Assembly (NCBI RefSeq): GCF_004345645.1
Contig: NZ_SLWS01000001.1
Coordinates: 995,546 to 1,059,545 of the forward strand
Origin: Actinocrispum wychmicini
GTDB taxonomy: Bacteria > Actinomycetota > Actinomycetes > Mycobacteriales > Pseudonocardiaceae
Length of the DNA: 64,000 bases
Reading direction: 5' to 3'
The notes beneath the pieces are model-generated. The model saw only the letters and a list, made by a program, of their open reading frames with translations, had not been told where the DNA came from and did not search any database. Of this stretch, positions 8,030-16,001 are shown one piece after another. How positions within the stretch are numbered: position 1 is the first letter of the stretch; each line of letters opens with the position of its first letter. The position numbers were made by a program, and so were the translations under genes.

Positions 8030-9460
8030 GTGACTGGACGCTACGACGACTCCGCCCAGCGACCTGATGTCGCTTGGCAGCCACCAGCCCCGCACGGCAA
8101 CGCCGACGACAAACCCGCGGAACCCGAGGCGGCCGAACACCAGCCCGAACTGTACGTGGCGCCGACCGACCCGACACCCCGGCCGATCGTCGAGGGGTCC
8201 GGGCAGTACCCGGTCCCGGGCGGCTCCGGTCCGTACCAGGTGCCCGGCGGCTCCGGTCCCTATCCGGCACCCGGCGGGTCGGGTCCGTATCCCGTCCAGG
8301 GCGGCGGTTCAGGGCCCTACCAGGTCGCCGGCGGATCCGGACCGCAGCAAGTGCCGGGCGGTTCCGGTCCCTATCAGGTGCCCGGCGGGTCCGGGCCGTA
8401 CCAGGTGGCAGGTGGCTCGGGGCCGCATCCGATGGCGCAGCAGGGTTTTCCGTACCCGCAGCAGCCTCAGCAGGGCTACGCGCCGCCGTCGCAGTACCCG
8501 CCGCAGCCGCAGCCGCAGCCCGGCCCACCGTCGCCGGTGTCCCACGAGTTGGCCACCAACCGGCTGGTCAAGCAGGAGAAGCGACGTCCGCAGTCCGGTT
8601 GGCGCAAGGCGCTCTTCTCGGCCAGCGGCGGCCTGGTCAACGTCGGCGAGAGCAACGAGGACACCCGCCGCCGTGAGCTGATCCAGCGGGTCAACCAGCC
8701 GCTGCGCGGCTGCTACAAGATCGCCATGCTGAGCCTGAAGGGCGGGGTGGGCAAGACCACGGTCACCACCACCCTCGGGTCGACGTTCTCGTCGCTGCGC
8801 GGCGACCGGGTGATCGCCGTGGACGCGAACCCCGACCGGGGCACGCTGTCGCAGAAGATCCCGCTGGAGACCACGGCCACCGTCCGGCACCTGCTGCGCG
8901 ACGCCTCCCGGGTGACCAAGTACAGCGACGTGCGGGCGTACACGTCGCAGGGCCCAAGCCGGCTGGAGGTCCTTGCCAGCGAACAGGATCCGGCCGTGTC
9001 CGAGGCGTTCAGCGAGGACGACTACCGGCGGGTGGTCGCCCTGCTTGAGCACTTCTACAACATCGTGCTGACCGACTGCGGCACCGGCCTGATGCACTCG
9101 GCCATGAAGGGCGTGCTGGACCTCGCCGACTCACTCGTGATCGTGTCGTCCGGCTCGGTGGACGGCGCCCGCAGCGCCTCGGCCACGATCGACTGGCTGG
9201 ACGCGCACGGCTACCGCGACCTGGTCGCCCGGTCGGTCGCGGTGATCAACTCGGTGCGGCCCAAGTCGGGCTCGGTGGACGTGGACAAGCTGGCCGCCCA
9301 CTTCGCCGCCCGCTGCCGCGCGGTCTGCCAGATCCCGTTCGACCCGCACCTTGAGGAGGGCGCGGAGATCGAACTGGACCGGCTGCTGCCGGCCACCAGG
9401 CTGGCCCTCCTGGACATGGCCGCGATGGTCGCCGACGACTTCCCCAACGACACCAGGTAA
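8030..9460 (+). CDS. MinD/ParA-like P-loop ATPase with GGSGPY-repeat N-terminus
   Basis: A 476-residue cytoplasmic protein in two parts. Residues 1 to about 165 are disordered, rich in Pro, Gly and Gln, with about nine GGSGPYxVP-type repeats. Residues 230-470 form a MinD/ParA ATPase: deviant Walker A KGGVGKT (237-243), then VIAVDANPDRGTLS, and the central LTDCGTGLMHSAMKG switch region. The repeat head plus MinD-like tail resembles EspI and related ATPases of type VII secretion; an intracellular positioning role is equally possible. GTG 8030 is chosen because AGGAGGG lies 9 bases upstream; TTG 8003 and ATG 8006 have no comparable site. Confidence 0.85.
   Translation: MTGRYDDSAQRPDVAWQPPAPHGNADDKPAEPEAAEHQPELYVAPTDPTPRPIVEGSGQYPVPGGSGPYQVPGGSGPYPAPGGSGPYPVQGGGSGPYQVAGGSGPQQVPGGSGPYQVPGGSGPYQVAGGSGPHPMAQQGFPYPQQPQQGYAPPSQYPPQPQPQPGPPSPVSHELATNRLVKQEKRRPQSGWRKALFSASGGLVNVGESNEDTRRRELIQRVNQPLRGCYKIAMLSLKGGVGKTTVTTTLGSTFSSLRGDRVIAVDANPDRGTLSQKIPLETTATVRHLLRDASRVTKYSDVRAYTSQGPSRLEVLASEQDPAVSEAFSEDDYRRVVALLEHFYNIVLTDCGTGLMHSAMKGVLDLADSLVIVSSGSVDGARSASATIDWLDAHGYRDLVARSVAVINSVRPKSGSVDVDKLAAHFAARCRAVCQIPFDPHLEEGAEIELDRLLPATRLALLDMAAMVADDFPNDTR
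8195..8437 (+). repeat. In-frame GGSGPY coding repeats (about nine 27-base units)
   Basis: Nine imperfect units, each about 27 bases, encode GGSGPYQVP, GGSGPYPAP and close variants; one unit has an extra Gly. Units differ mainly at wobble positions, so selection appears to act on the protein. They make a flexible linker in front of the ATPase domain. Confidence 0.85.
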
Positions 9461-9498
9461 ACCCACGCGAGTGCGCTGAAGCACCACGAGGGCTGGTC

Positions 9499-9684
9499 TC
9501 AGGCCGGTGGGTCGTCGCCGGCCTTCTTGTTTCGCTCGTCCAGGCCACGCAGGAACTCTGGGTCGTCGTCGGGAGCGACGGAGCCGCGACGTGTCGGAAC
9601 CGTGGCGTTCTGCGATCCGAACGCGCGCCACAGCAACACCGCGACGGTCAGCGCTCCGACCACGGCGAGCAGGTACAGCAGCAT
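9499..9684 (-). CDS. Small single-helix membrane protein
   Basis: A 61-residue protein of no recognised family. An N-terminal hydrophobic helix (MLLYLLAVVGALTVAVLLWR) is followed by a charged cytoplasmic-type tail containing DDDPEFLRGLDERNKK. The ATG at 9684 has a strong GGAGGTGG ribosome-binding site just upstream, which supports a real gene and this start rather than the longer open frame to 9753. It converges with the MinD-like gene across a 38-base gap. No function is proposed. Confidence 0.7.
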   Translation of the reverse strand: MLLYLLAVVGALTVAVLLWRAFGSQNATVPTRRGSVAPDDDPEFLRGLDERNKKAGDDPPA

Positions 9685-9811
9685 CCCGCCACCTCCAGGA
9701 GTGTCCTCCCTGACGAGGTTAGCCCGTTTCGGCGAAGAGCGCCGCCAAGGCATACGGGGAGATGGCGGAATGTAACCGTGCCAGTGGACGACACCGGCTG
9801 GGTGCTCTTCG

Positions 9812-10024
9812 TCACTCGGTGTGGTTGGCCTCGGTGGTGAGTTCGGCGAGCAGGGTCTTCACCTCGGACTCACGGAACCGACGGTGGCCGCCGGGGGTGC
9901 GGATCGACCCGATCCGGCCCGCGGTGGCCCAGCGGGTGACGGTTTTGGGGTCGACCCGGAAGAGGGCCGCCACCTCGCCGGGGGTGAGCAGCCGCTCACT
10001 GACATGGCCAACGGTTGCGGTCAC
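9812..10024 (-). CDS. BldC-like MerR-type DNA-binding protein
   Basis: A 70-residue protein consisting almost only of a winged helix-turn-helix. The core LLTPGEVAALFRVDPKTVTRWA is followed by SIRTPGGHRRFRESEVKTLL, the pattern of BldC, a small MerR-like regulator that controls development in Streptomyces by cooperative binding to direct repeats. The GTG at 10024 is selected because GAAGGAGG precedes it and the product then matches the usual BldC length of about 68 residues. The next gene upstream, an Lrp regulator, is divergent and shares a 172-base regulatory gap. Confidence 0.88.
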   Translation of the reverse strand: MTATVGHVSERLLTPGEVAALFRVDPKTVTRWATAGRIGSIRTPGGHRRFRESEVKTLLAELTTEANHTE

Positions 10025-10184
10025 ATCCGCCTCCTTCAGGATCCCGGCCGGAAAGTTCTGACTTGATTCCCGGCTTACCGGTCGCATCGTGTCATCTCGA
10101 CCATCGGGTACTCGAACGGCTAAGCGATAGTAAAGAGGTAGTAAGGGGCAAAACGCCCACTCAGGACAGGTTGGCGGCACGCCG

Positions 10185-10190
10185 TAGGCT
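10185..10190 (+). promoter_or_regulatory. Leaderless -10 element of the Lrp-family gene
   Basis: TAGGCT lies 6 bases before the GTG at 10197 and fits TANNNT. No ribosome-binding site is seen. A clear -35 is not obvious. Confidence 0.5.
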
Positions 10191-10196
10191 GCGAGC

Positions 10197-10649
10197 GTGG
10201 ACGACTTGGACCGCCGGATCATCACCGAGCTGCGGCTGCACGGCCGTGCCACGTACGCCGAGCTAGGACGTCAGGTCGGGCTCTCCGCGTCGGCCGTGCA
10301 CGAACGGGTCGGCAAGCTGGAGTCCAATGGCGTGATAACCGGCTACCACGCCACAGTAGACCCGCGGGCCATAGGTTTGGGGGTCACCGCGCTGGTCGGT
10401 ATCCAGCCGACCGACACCGCCGTCGACGACGAGGTGGCCGTCGAGCTCGCTGAACTGGCCGAAGTCGAATCCTGCTGGGCGGTCGCGGGGGACGAGGCGT
10501 TCGTGGTCAAGGTGCGCGTGCCGACCGTGGACGAGCTGGAACGCACCCTCGCCCGGCTGCGCCGGATCAGCGGGGTCGCCCGGACCCACACGACCGTGGT
10601 GCTGTCCACCAGGTTCGAGGGCCGCCCGAACACGTTGGACGCCGGGTAG
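10197..10649 (+). CDS. Lrp/AsnC-family transcriptional regulator
   Basis: A 150-residue regulator. Residues 1-60 hold the helix-turn-helix (LDRRIITELRLHGRATYAEL, then VGLSASAVHERVGKLE). Residues 65-145 form the ligand-binding RAM domain with the usual beta strands (VVKVRVPTVDELERTLARL). Lrp/AsnC proteins bind amino acids or related small effectors and control nearby or amino-acid metabolism genes. Here the neighbours are a divergent BldC-like gene and a downstream DUF4229 membrane protein, so a specific target is not evident. Confidence 0.9.
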   Translation: MDDLDRRIITELRLHGRATYAELGRQVGLSASAVHERVGKLESNGVITGYHATVDPRAIGLGVTALVGIQPTDTAVDDEVAVELAELAEVESCWAVAGDEAFVVKVRVPTVDELERTLARLRRISGVARTHTTVVLSTRFEGRPNTLDAG

Positions 10650-10652
10650 GCT
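10647..10652 (+). promoter_or_regulatory. Possible leaderless -10 for the DUF4229 gene
   Basis: TAGGCT overlaps the stop codon of the Lrp gene and is 8 bases before GTG 10661. It could give the DUF4229 gene its own transcript, although read-through from the Lrp gene is also likely. Confidence 0.35.
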
Positions 10653-10660
10653 CTGCGATT

Positions 10661-10927
10661 GTGGAAGCCCGCCTCAGCCGAGACATCGTGCTGTACACGG
10701 CCGCGCGCCTCGGGCTCGTCGCCGTGGTCGCGGCCGTGCTCGTGTTGTTCAAAATTCCTTTGCTCGTCGCGTTGGCGGTCGCTGTCGTGACCGCGTTCCC
10801 GCTGAGCCTGCTGTTGCTGCGCGGCCTCAACCAGCGCGTCACCAACGCGATGAACGAGCGGAGCGACGCGCGCCGGGCGGAACGCGCCAGGCTGCGTGCC
10901 CAACTGCGGGGCGAGGAGAACTCCTAG
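10661..10927 (+). CDS. DUF4229 small membrane protein
   Basis: An 88-residue protein with two membrane helices (about residues 8-27 and 30-52) and a basic, coiled-coil-like C-terminal tail rich in Arg and Ala (RSDARRAERARLRAQL). This fits the actinobacterial DUF4229 family, whose role is unknown. It lies 11 bases after the Lrp gene and its last four bases overlap the convergent DUF2330 gene. Confidence 0.75.
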   Translation: MEARLSRDIVLYTAARLGLVAVVAAVLVLFKIPLLVALAVAVVTAFPLSLLLLRGLNQRVTNAMNERSDARRAERARLRAQLRGEENS

Positions 10928-11913
10928 CCACGCCTGCGCGGTCGTGCGCGGAGCAAGATGGCCGTGATGAGGACCAGCAGAACCACCGCGCCCGCGAGCC
11001 ACGGCCATGCCTCGGGAGACATCCCGGACGTGCCTCCGGCGACGTAGCGGGTGACCACCTCGCGATGCGGGTCGTCGTTGGCCGACTGGGTGATCCGGAC
11101 GTCCTGGGTGATCACCGACGGGGTGCCCCACTGGCCGTCGTACCTGGTCACGTACGTGTTCCTGGAGTCGTCGCGGCCGGCGAAGTAAAGCTGGAACTCC
11201 TGGTTCGGCGCCGGGGACGTGGCGTCCATCTTGTGCGGCGCGAGCACGTACAGCCGCAGCGCCTGCGGTGTGGTGGCCAGGCCGGACAGCCGCATCGGGT
11301 ACACCGGGTCGGCCGTGTCGAACGCGATCCGCAGCGGCGGCAGCACCCCGTGCAGGGTCCCGCCCTGGGCCGCGGTCAGCCGGACGGCCGCGAACGACCA
11401 GCCGCCGTCCAGGTACGGGGTCATCCCGGTGGCCAGCTGCGGCGGCAGGCTGAAGCCGTTGTCGGTGAGCCACTGGGCCACGTCGGCCGAGGTCCGGCCG
11501 GTCAGCTGGGCGACGGTGTACGGACCGATCTGGGTGTGCTGGCTGACCGTCACCCCGCCGCCGGGCGGCGCCGCGGCCATGTTGCCGCCCCCGACCCCTG
11601 ACCCGGTGCGGACGTCGCGGTACTCGGGCTTGGTGAAGTCGTCCAGGTACGTGAAGTCCTTCTCGTCACCCAGGCTGACGTCCGCCTTGGTGGGCACCGG
11701 CATCACCCACGCCGCCCTGGTCGCCGTCGTGTCCGCGGCGAACTGCATGCTGACCGTCTCCTTGCCCTGGTCCAGGGCGACGATCGCGGTCTCCTGCCCG
11801 ACCCGCACCTTCTGGTCGCCGACGAACCCGCCGCACGCGCACGCCTGCGCTGTCATCGGTGTCGCCACCTGCAGCGTCAGCAGCGCCGCGACCACCCCCA
11901 AGAGCTTTCTCAT
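10924..11913 (-). CDS. DUF2330 secreted, membrane-anchored protein
   Basis: A 329-residue protein with a Sec-type signal peptide ([24 protein letters not shown]) followed at once by CACGGFV, the Cys-rich start typical of DUF2330 proteins. A large extracytoplasmic domain follows ([24 protein letters not shown]) and the protein ends in one membrane helix ([17 protein letters not shown]) and a basic tail. The family is widespread but without known function; the two early cysteines may bind metal or form a disulfide. It converges with the DUF4229 gene. Confidence 0.8.
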   Translation of the reverse strand: MRKLLGVVAALLTLQVATPMTAQACACGGFVGDQKVRVGQETAIVALDQGKETVSMQFAADTTATRAAWVMPVPTKADVSLGDEKDFTYLDDFTKPEYRDVRTGSGVGGGNMAAAPPGGGVTVSQHTQIGPYTVAQLTGRTSADVAQWLTDNGFSLPPQLATGMTPYLDGGWSFAAVRLTAAQGGTLHGVLPPLRIAFDTADPVYPMRLSGLATTPQALRLYVLAPHKMDATSPAPNQEFQLYFAGRDDSRNTYVTRYDGQWGTPSVITQDVRITQSANDDPHREVVTRYVAGGTSGMSPEAWPWLAGAVVLLVLITAILLRARPRRRG

Positions 11914-11965
11914 GCGCCTTGGACGGTGGCCCGCTCGACGCCGGTTGACGGGGTGTCCCGATTGT

Positions 11966-11971
11966 TACTGT
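11966..11971 (+). promoter_or_regulatory. Leaderless -10 element of the cysK2-like gene
   Basis: TACTGT ends 6 bases before ATG 11978. TTGACG at 11945-11950 is a good -35 match, although the 15-base spacer is slightly short. No ribosome-binding site is present. Confidence 0.55.
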
Positions 11972-11977
11972 CGCCCC

Positions 11978-13084
11978 ATGACCAGTGTGGACCGATGTAG
12001 TGAGACCACCAGGGACTGGGTGTGCGAGGCCGTCCGGATCATCGAGGCCGACGCCAACCGCAGCGCCGACACCCATCTGCTGCCGTTCCCGCTGCCGCCG
12101 GACTGGGATGTCCGGCTCTACCTCAAGGACGAGTCGACCCACCCGACCGGCTCGCTCAAGCACCGCCTGGCCAGGTCGCTGTTCCTGTACGCGCTGTGCA
12201 ACGGCTGGATCACCGAGGGCACCCCGGTGATCGAGGCGTCGTCCGGGTCGACGGCGGTGTCCGAGGCGTACTTCGCCCGGCTGCTGAACCTGCCGTTCAT
12301 CGCGGTGATGCCGGCGTCCACCAGCCCGGAGAAGGTCGCGCTGATCGAACGCCAGGGCGGCCGGTGCCATTTCGTGGACCAGCCGAGCGCCATCTACGCC
12401 GAGTCCCGGCGGCTGGCCGGTGAGCTGGGCGGGCACTACATCGACCAGTTCACGCACGCCGAACGGGCCACGGACTGGCGCGGCAACAACAACATCGCCG
12501 AGTCGATGTTCCAGCAGATGGCGCTCGAACCGCATCCGGAGCCGGCGTGGGTGGTGGTCGGCGCGGGTACGGGCGGCACGAGCGCGACTATCGGCCGCTA
12601 CATCCGGTACCGGTCGATGCGCAGCCACCTGGCCGTGGTCGACCCGGAGTGCTCGGTGTTCTTCGACGCGTGGCGGGACACGCTGCCCGACCTGACCGGC
12701 TGCCGGGGGTCGCGGATCGAGGGCATCGGCCGGCCGCGGGTCGAGCCGTCGTTCCTCGGCCAGGTGATCGACCGGATGCTCAAGGTCCCGGACGCGGCGT
12801 CGGTCGCGGCGATCCGGTACGTCGAGCCGTTGCTCGGCCGCCGGGTGGGCGGGTCGACGGGCACGAACCTGTGGGGCTCGTTCCAGGTCATCTCGGAGAT
12901 GGTGGCCGAGGGCACGCAGGGCAGCGTCGTGACGTTGTTGTGCGACGGCGGCGAGCGGTACGCCCACACGTACTACTCGGATGAGTGGCTCGCGAAGAAC
13001 TCGATGGACCTGGAGCCGTACTACCGGGTGCTGGCCGACTTCTTCCACACCGGCGTCATGCGAGAACCGCAGCGACAGTCGTAG
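11978..13084 (+). CDS. PLP-dependent cysteine-synthase-family enzyme, CysK2-like
   Basis: A 368-residue fold-type II PLP enzyme. The PLP lysine is K61 in [12 protein letters not shown], the substrate loop is [15 protein letters not shown], and the glycine-rich phosphate-binding loop is [14 protein letters not shown]. It is longer than ordinary CysK (about 310 residues) and has the N-terminal and C-terminal extensions seen in mycobacterial CysK2 (Rv0848), which makes S-sulfocysteine from O-phosphoserine and thiosulfate. That assignment is by resemblance only; a related cystathionine synthase or deaminase role cannot be excluded. Its last 29 bases overlap the convergent menA gene. Confidence 0.8.
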   Translation: MTSVDRCSETTRDWVCEAVRIIEADANRSADTHLLPFPLPPDWDVRLYLKDESTHPTGSLKHRLARSLFLYALCNGWITEGTPVIEASSGSTAVSEAYFARLLNLPFIAVMPASTSPEKVALIERQGGRCHFVDQPSAIYAESRRLAGELGGHYIDQFTHAERATDWRGNNNIAESMFQQMALEPHPEPAWVVVGAGTGGTSATIGRYIRYRSMRSHLAVVDPECSVFFDAWRDTLPDLTGCRGSRIEGIGRPRVEPSFLGQVIDRMLKVPDAASVAAIRYVEPLLGRRVGGSTGTNLWGSFQVISEMVAEGTQGSVVTLLCDGGERYAHTYYSDEWLAKNSMDLEPYYRVLADFFHTGVMREPQRQS

Positions 13085-13928
13085 CCACCGCCCAGATGAG
13101 CATTGCCAGCGCGGTGTCCTTGAGTGCGGGGATCAGCGCCGGCCCGACCGCCCCTGTCAGTACTTTGTGGACGGACGGGATCGCCGTCGCGGCGGCGAGC
13201 AGCCCGAGCAGCATCCACGGACTGACGATCGAGAGCCCGAGCGTGACCACGAACGGTGCCAGGGCGAGGGTGCTGTAGAGGTACCGCGCGCCTTTGTCGC
13301 CGAGCCGGACGGCCAGGGTCCTCTTGCCCGACTCGGCGTCCGTCGGCCGGTCGCGCAGGTTGTTCGCGGCCATCACCGCGGCCGAGAACGAGCCCAACGC
13401 CAGCGAAGCGACCACGCCGAGCCAGGTGACCTGTCCGGTTTGGACGTACATGGTGCCGAGCACCGGAATCGGTCCGAAGAAGAAGAAGACCGCGACCTCA
13501 CCGAGGCCGATGTAGCCGTACGGCTTCTTGCCGCCGGTGTAGAACCACGCCCCGAGCAGGCTGATCACACCGACCGCCAACAGCCACCACTGACGGGAGG
13601 TGACGACGAGGGCGAAACCGGCGGCGCACGCGATGCCGAAGCACGCGAACGCGGCCGTACGGACCATCTCCGCCGGCACCAGACCGGACGCCACGAGCCG
13701 CAGCGGCCCCACGCGCTCGGCGTCGGTGCCTCGGATGCCGTCGGAGTAGTCGTTGGCGTAGTTCACGCCCACCTGGAACGCCAACGCCACGAGGAGCGCC
13801 AGCAGGGCCTGCCACCACACGAACCCGCCGAGGGCCACCGCCGCTCCGGCACCCACCAGCACGGGTGACACGGAATTGGGCAACGTGCGGACGCGTGCGC
13901 CCGCCATCCACTGCGCGACAGTAGCCAT
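13056..13928 (-). CDS. menA: 1,4-dihydroxy-2-naphthoate polyprenyltransferase
   Basis: MenA joins the polyprenyl chain to DHNA to give demethylmenaquinone in the membrane. The 290-residue protein has about eight or nine membrane helices and the two Asp-rich prenyl-diphosphate motifs of the UbiA family: [14 protein letters not shown] near residue 70 and [16 protein letters not shown] near residue 190. It lies 10 bases after menE on the same strand, completing a menB-menE-menA run. ATG 13928 is used; GTG 13934 would add two residues. Confidence 0.94.
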   Translation of the reverse strand: MATVAQWMAGARVRTLPNSVSPVLVGAGAAVALGGFVWWQALLALLVALAFQVGVNYANDYSDGIRGTDAERVGPLRLVASGLVPAEMVRTAAFACFGIACAAGFALVVTSRQWWLLAVGVISLLGAWFYTGGKKPYGYIGLGEVAVFFFFGPIPVLGTMYVQTGQVTWLGVVASLALGSFSAAVMAANNLRDRPTDAESGKRTLAVRLGDKGARYLYSTLALAPFVVTLGLSIVSPWMLLGLLAAATAIPSVHKVLTGAVGPALIPALKDTALAMLIWAVATTVAAVLA

Positions 13929-13938
13929 ACCCACAGTT

Positions 13939-15072
13939 TTACAAACTGGTCAGGAGTGCCCGCACGGCCGCCTTGTCGATCTTCCCTGGGCCACGCAGCG
14001 GCAGCGCGTCGACGACCCGCAGGACCTTCGGCACGGCCGGCGCGCCCAGTTCGGCCCGGACCTGCTCACGCAACGCGTCGAGGTCCGCGTCGGCGGCGAC
14101 CACCACGGCGGCCACGATCTGGCCCCACTCGGGGTCGTCCAGCCCGACCACGCACGCAGCCGGCACGTGCCGTTCCAGCAGGCGCTCCACGGCCGAGGCG
14201 GGCACCTTGACCCCACCTGTGTTGATCATGTCGTCGGCGCGGCCCAGGATGGTCAACCGGCCGTCGACCCACTGGCCCAGGTCGGACGTGACGAACCAGC
14301 CGTCCACGAACGCCGCCGCGGTCAGGTCGGGACGGTTGCGGTAGCCACGCGCCAGCACAGGCCCGGACAACGCCACACGCCCGGCAGTGCTGATGCTCGA
14401 CCCTGCAAGCAGGTCTTCGGCTAGCCGCACGGACACCCCATCCAGCGGCACGCCGTCGTAGACGCAACCGCTTGCGGTCTCGCTCATCCCGTACGCCGTG
14501 ACGACCGGTAGCCCGGCTGCGGCAGTGCGGAGTTCCGCTCCCATCGGGGCCCCACCGAGCACGATCCCGTCCAGTGCCGCCAGCGCCGACCGGGCCGGCG
14601 TGTCCACCAGTCGGGCCAGTTGGGTGGGCACCAGGGCGGTGTAGTGCCTGCCGGGGGACGCCAGCAGCTGGTCGGCGGCGGCCAGGAAGTCCTCGGCCCG
14701 GAAGCCGGTCGACAGGTCCTGCACCACCGGCGGCGAGCCGGCGAGCAGCGACCGTACGACGACCTGGATCCCGCCGATGTACCGGGCCGGCGTGGCCAGC
14801 AGCCACCGGCCGGGCCCGCCGAGGCGCGCGTGGGTCGCCTCCGCCGACGCCCGCAGTGCCCCGGCGGACAGGAGGACGCCTTTGGGCTCGCCGGTCGATC
14901 CCGAGGTCGCCACCACGACCGCGGTCGGATCGTCCGGCGAGTCCTCGTCCGGGCCCAGCGGACCGGCCAGGTCAGCGGGCCCACCGGGCAGCAGCGCGGG
15001 ACCCGACCCGGCCAGTGCCGCGGGCAGTCGGTCCCACAGCTCCGCCGGGTCGATGACGACGATGGACCTCAT
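13939..15072 (-). CDS. menE: o-Succinylbenzoate-CoA ligase
   Basis: MenE activates o-succinylbenzoate with ATP and CoA. This 377-residue member of the adenylate-forming family is short, as is usual for actinobacterial MenE. Core motifs are visible: the P-loop-like VVATSGSTGEPKGVLLS (about residues 70-86), the A5-type TAYGMSETASGCVYDG, then the A7 VTSDLG with GRADDMINTGG and the terminal catalytic lysine in LPLRGPGKIDKAAV. It begins inside the menB stop (ATGA on the minus strand), so it is coupled to menB. Confidence 0.94.
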   Translation of the reverse strand: MRSIVVIDPAELWDRLPAALAGSGPALLPGGPADLAGPLGPDEDSPDDPTAVVVATSGSTGEPKGVLLSAGALRASAEATHARLGGPGRWLLATPARYIGGIQVVVRSLLAGSPPVVQDLSTGFRAEDFLAAADQLLASPGRHYTALVPTQLARLVDTPARSALAALDGIVLGGAPMGAELRTAAAGLPVVTAYGMSETASGCVYDGVPLDGVSVRLAEDLLAGSSISTAGRVALSGPVLARGYRNRPDLTAAAFVDGWFVTSDLGQWVDGRLTILGRADDMINTGGVKVPASAVERLLERHVPAACVVGLDDPEWGQIVAAVVVAADADLDALREQVRAELGAPAVPKVLRVVDALPLRGPGKIDKAAVRALLTSL

Positions 15073-15983
15073 CAGTAGTGGTACGGGAACGGCGTCCAGT
15101 CCGGGCGGCGCTTCTCCAGGAAGGCGTCCCGGCCCTCGACGGCCTCGTCGGTCATGTACGCCAGCCTGGTCGTCTCCCCGGCGAACAGCTGCTGGCCCAC
15201 CAGCCCGTCGTCGATCAGGTTGAACGCGTACTTCAGCATCCGCTGCGCGGTCGGCGACTTGCCGTTGATCTCCCGCGCCCACTCCAACGCCGTCGACTCC
15301 AGCTCCGCGTGCGGCACGACGGCGTTCACCGCCCCCATGTGGTGCATGTCCTGCGCGGTGTACGTACGGCCGAGGAAGAAGATCTCGCGCGCGAACTTCT
15401 GACCGACCTGACGGGCCAGGTAGGCCGAGCCGTAGCCGCCGTCGAAGCTGCCCACGTCCGCGTCGGTCTGCTTGAACCGGGCGTGCTCCTCGGAGGCCAA
15501 CGTGAGATCGCACACCACGTGCAGGCTGTGCCCGCCACCCGCGGCCCACCCGGGCACGACCGCGACCACGACCTTCGGCATGAACCTGATGAGTCGTTGG
15601 CACTCCAGGATGTGCAGGCGGCCGGCGCGGGCCGGGTCGATCGTGTCGGCCGTCTCCCCGTCGGCGTACTGGTAGCCGGTCCGGCCGCGGATCCGCTGGT
15701 CGCCGCCGGAGCAGAACGCCCAGCCGCCGTCCTTCGGCGACGGACCGTTGCCGGTCAGCAGCACGCAGCCGACGTCGGCGCTCATCCGGGCGTGGTCCAG
15801 CGCCCGGTACAGCTCGTCGACGGTGTGCGGACGGAACGCGTTGCGCACGTCGGGCCGGTCGAACGCGATCCGGACGGTCCCGGAGTCCACTGCCCGGTGA
15901 TACGTAATGTCGGTGAAGTCGAACCCGGGCACGACACGCCAGGCCTTGGGGTCGAACAGCTCCGAAACGACACTCTCTGCCAC
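15072..15983 (-). CDS. menB: 1,4-dihydroxy-2-naphthoyl-CoA synthase
   Basis: MenB closes the naphthoquinone ring from o-succinylbenzoyl-CoA. It is a 303-residue crotonase-fold enzyme. The oxyanion-hole segment (WAFCSGGDQRIRG), the second CoA-binding segment (VVPGWAAGGGHSLHVVCDL) and the catalytic region with DVGSFDGGYGSAYLARQ are all present, and the ending RRPDWTPFPY is typical of the family. GTG 15983 is chosen from a TATCCT element 7 bases upstream. Only 18 bases separate it from divergent menD, so each promoter must extend into the other gene. Confidence 0.95.
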   Translation of the reverse strand: MAESVVSELFDPKAWRVVPGFDFTDITYHRAVDSGTVRIAFDRPDVRNAFRPHTVDELYRALDHARMSADVGCVLLTGNGPSPKDGGWAFCSGGDQRIRGRTGYQYADGETADTIDPARAGRLHILECQRLIRFMPKVVVAVVPGWAAGGGHSLHVVCDLTLASEEHARFKQTDADVGSFDGGYGSAYLARQVGQKFAREIFFLGRTYTAQDMHHMGAVNAVVPHAELESTALEWAREINGKSPTAQRMLKYAFNLIDDGLVGQQLFAGETTRLAYMTDEAVEGRDAFLEKRRPDWTPFPYHY

Positions 15984-15990
15984 GTTTGCG

Positions 15991-15996
15991 AGGATA
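15991..15996 (-). promoter_or_regulatory. Leaderless -10 element of menB
   Basis: On the minus strand TATCCT ends 7 bases before the GTG start at 15983. It sits inside the 18-base menB-menD gap, so polymerase at this promoter would cover the menD start. Confidence 0.5.
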
Positions 15997-16001
15997 GGCG
16001 C

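Noticed and set aside
8195..8437. CRISPR-like repeat array
   Set aside because: The 27-base units are contiguous, in frame and without spacers; they encode GGSGPY peptides.
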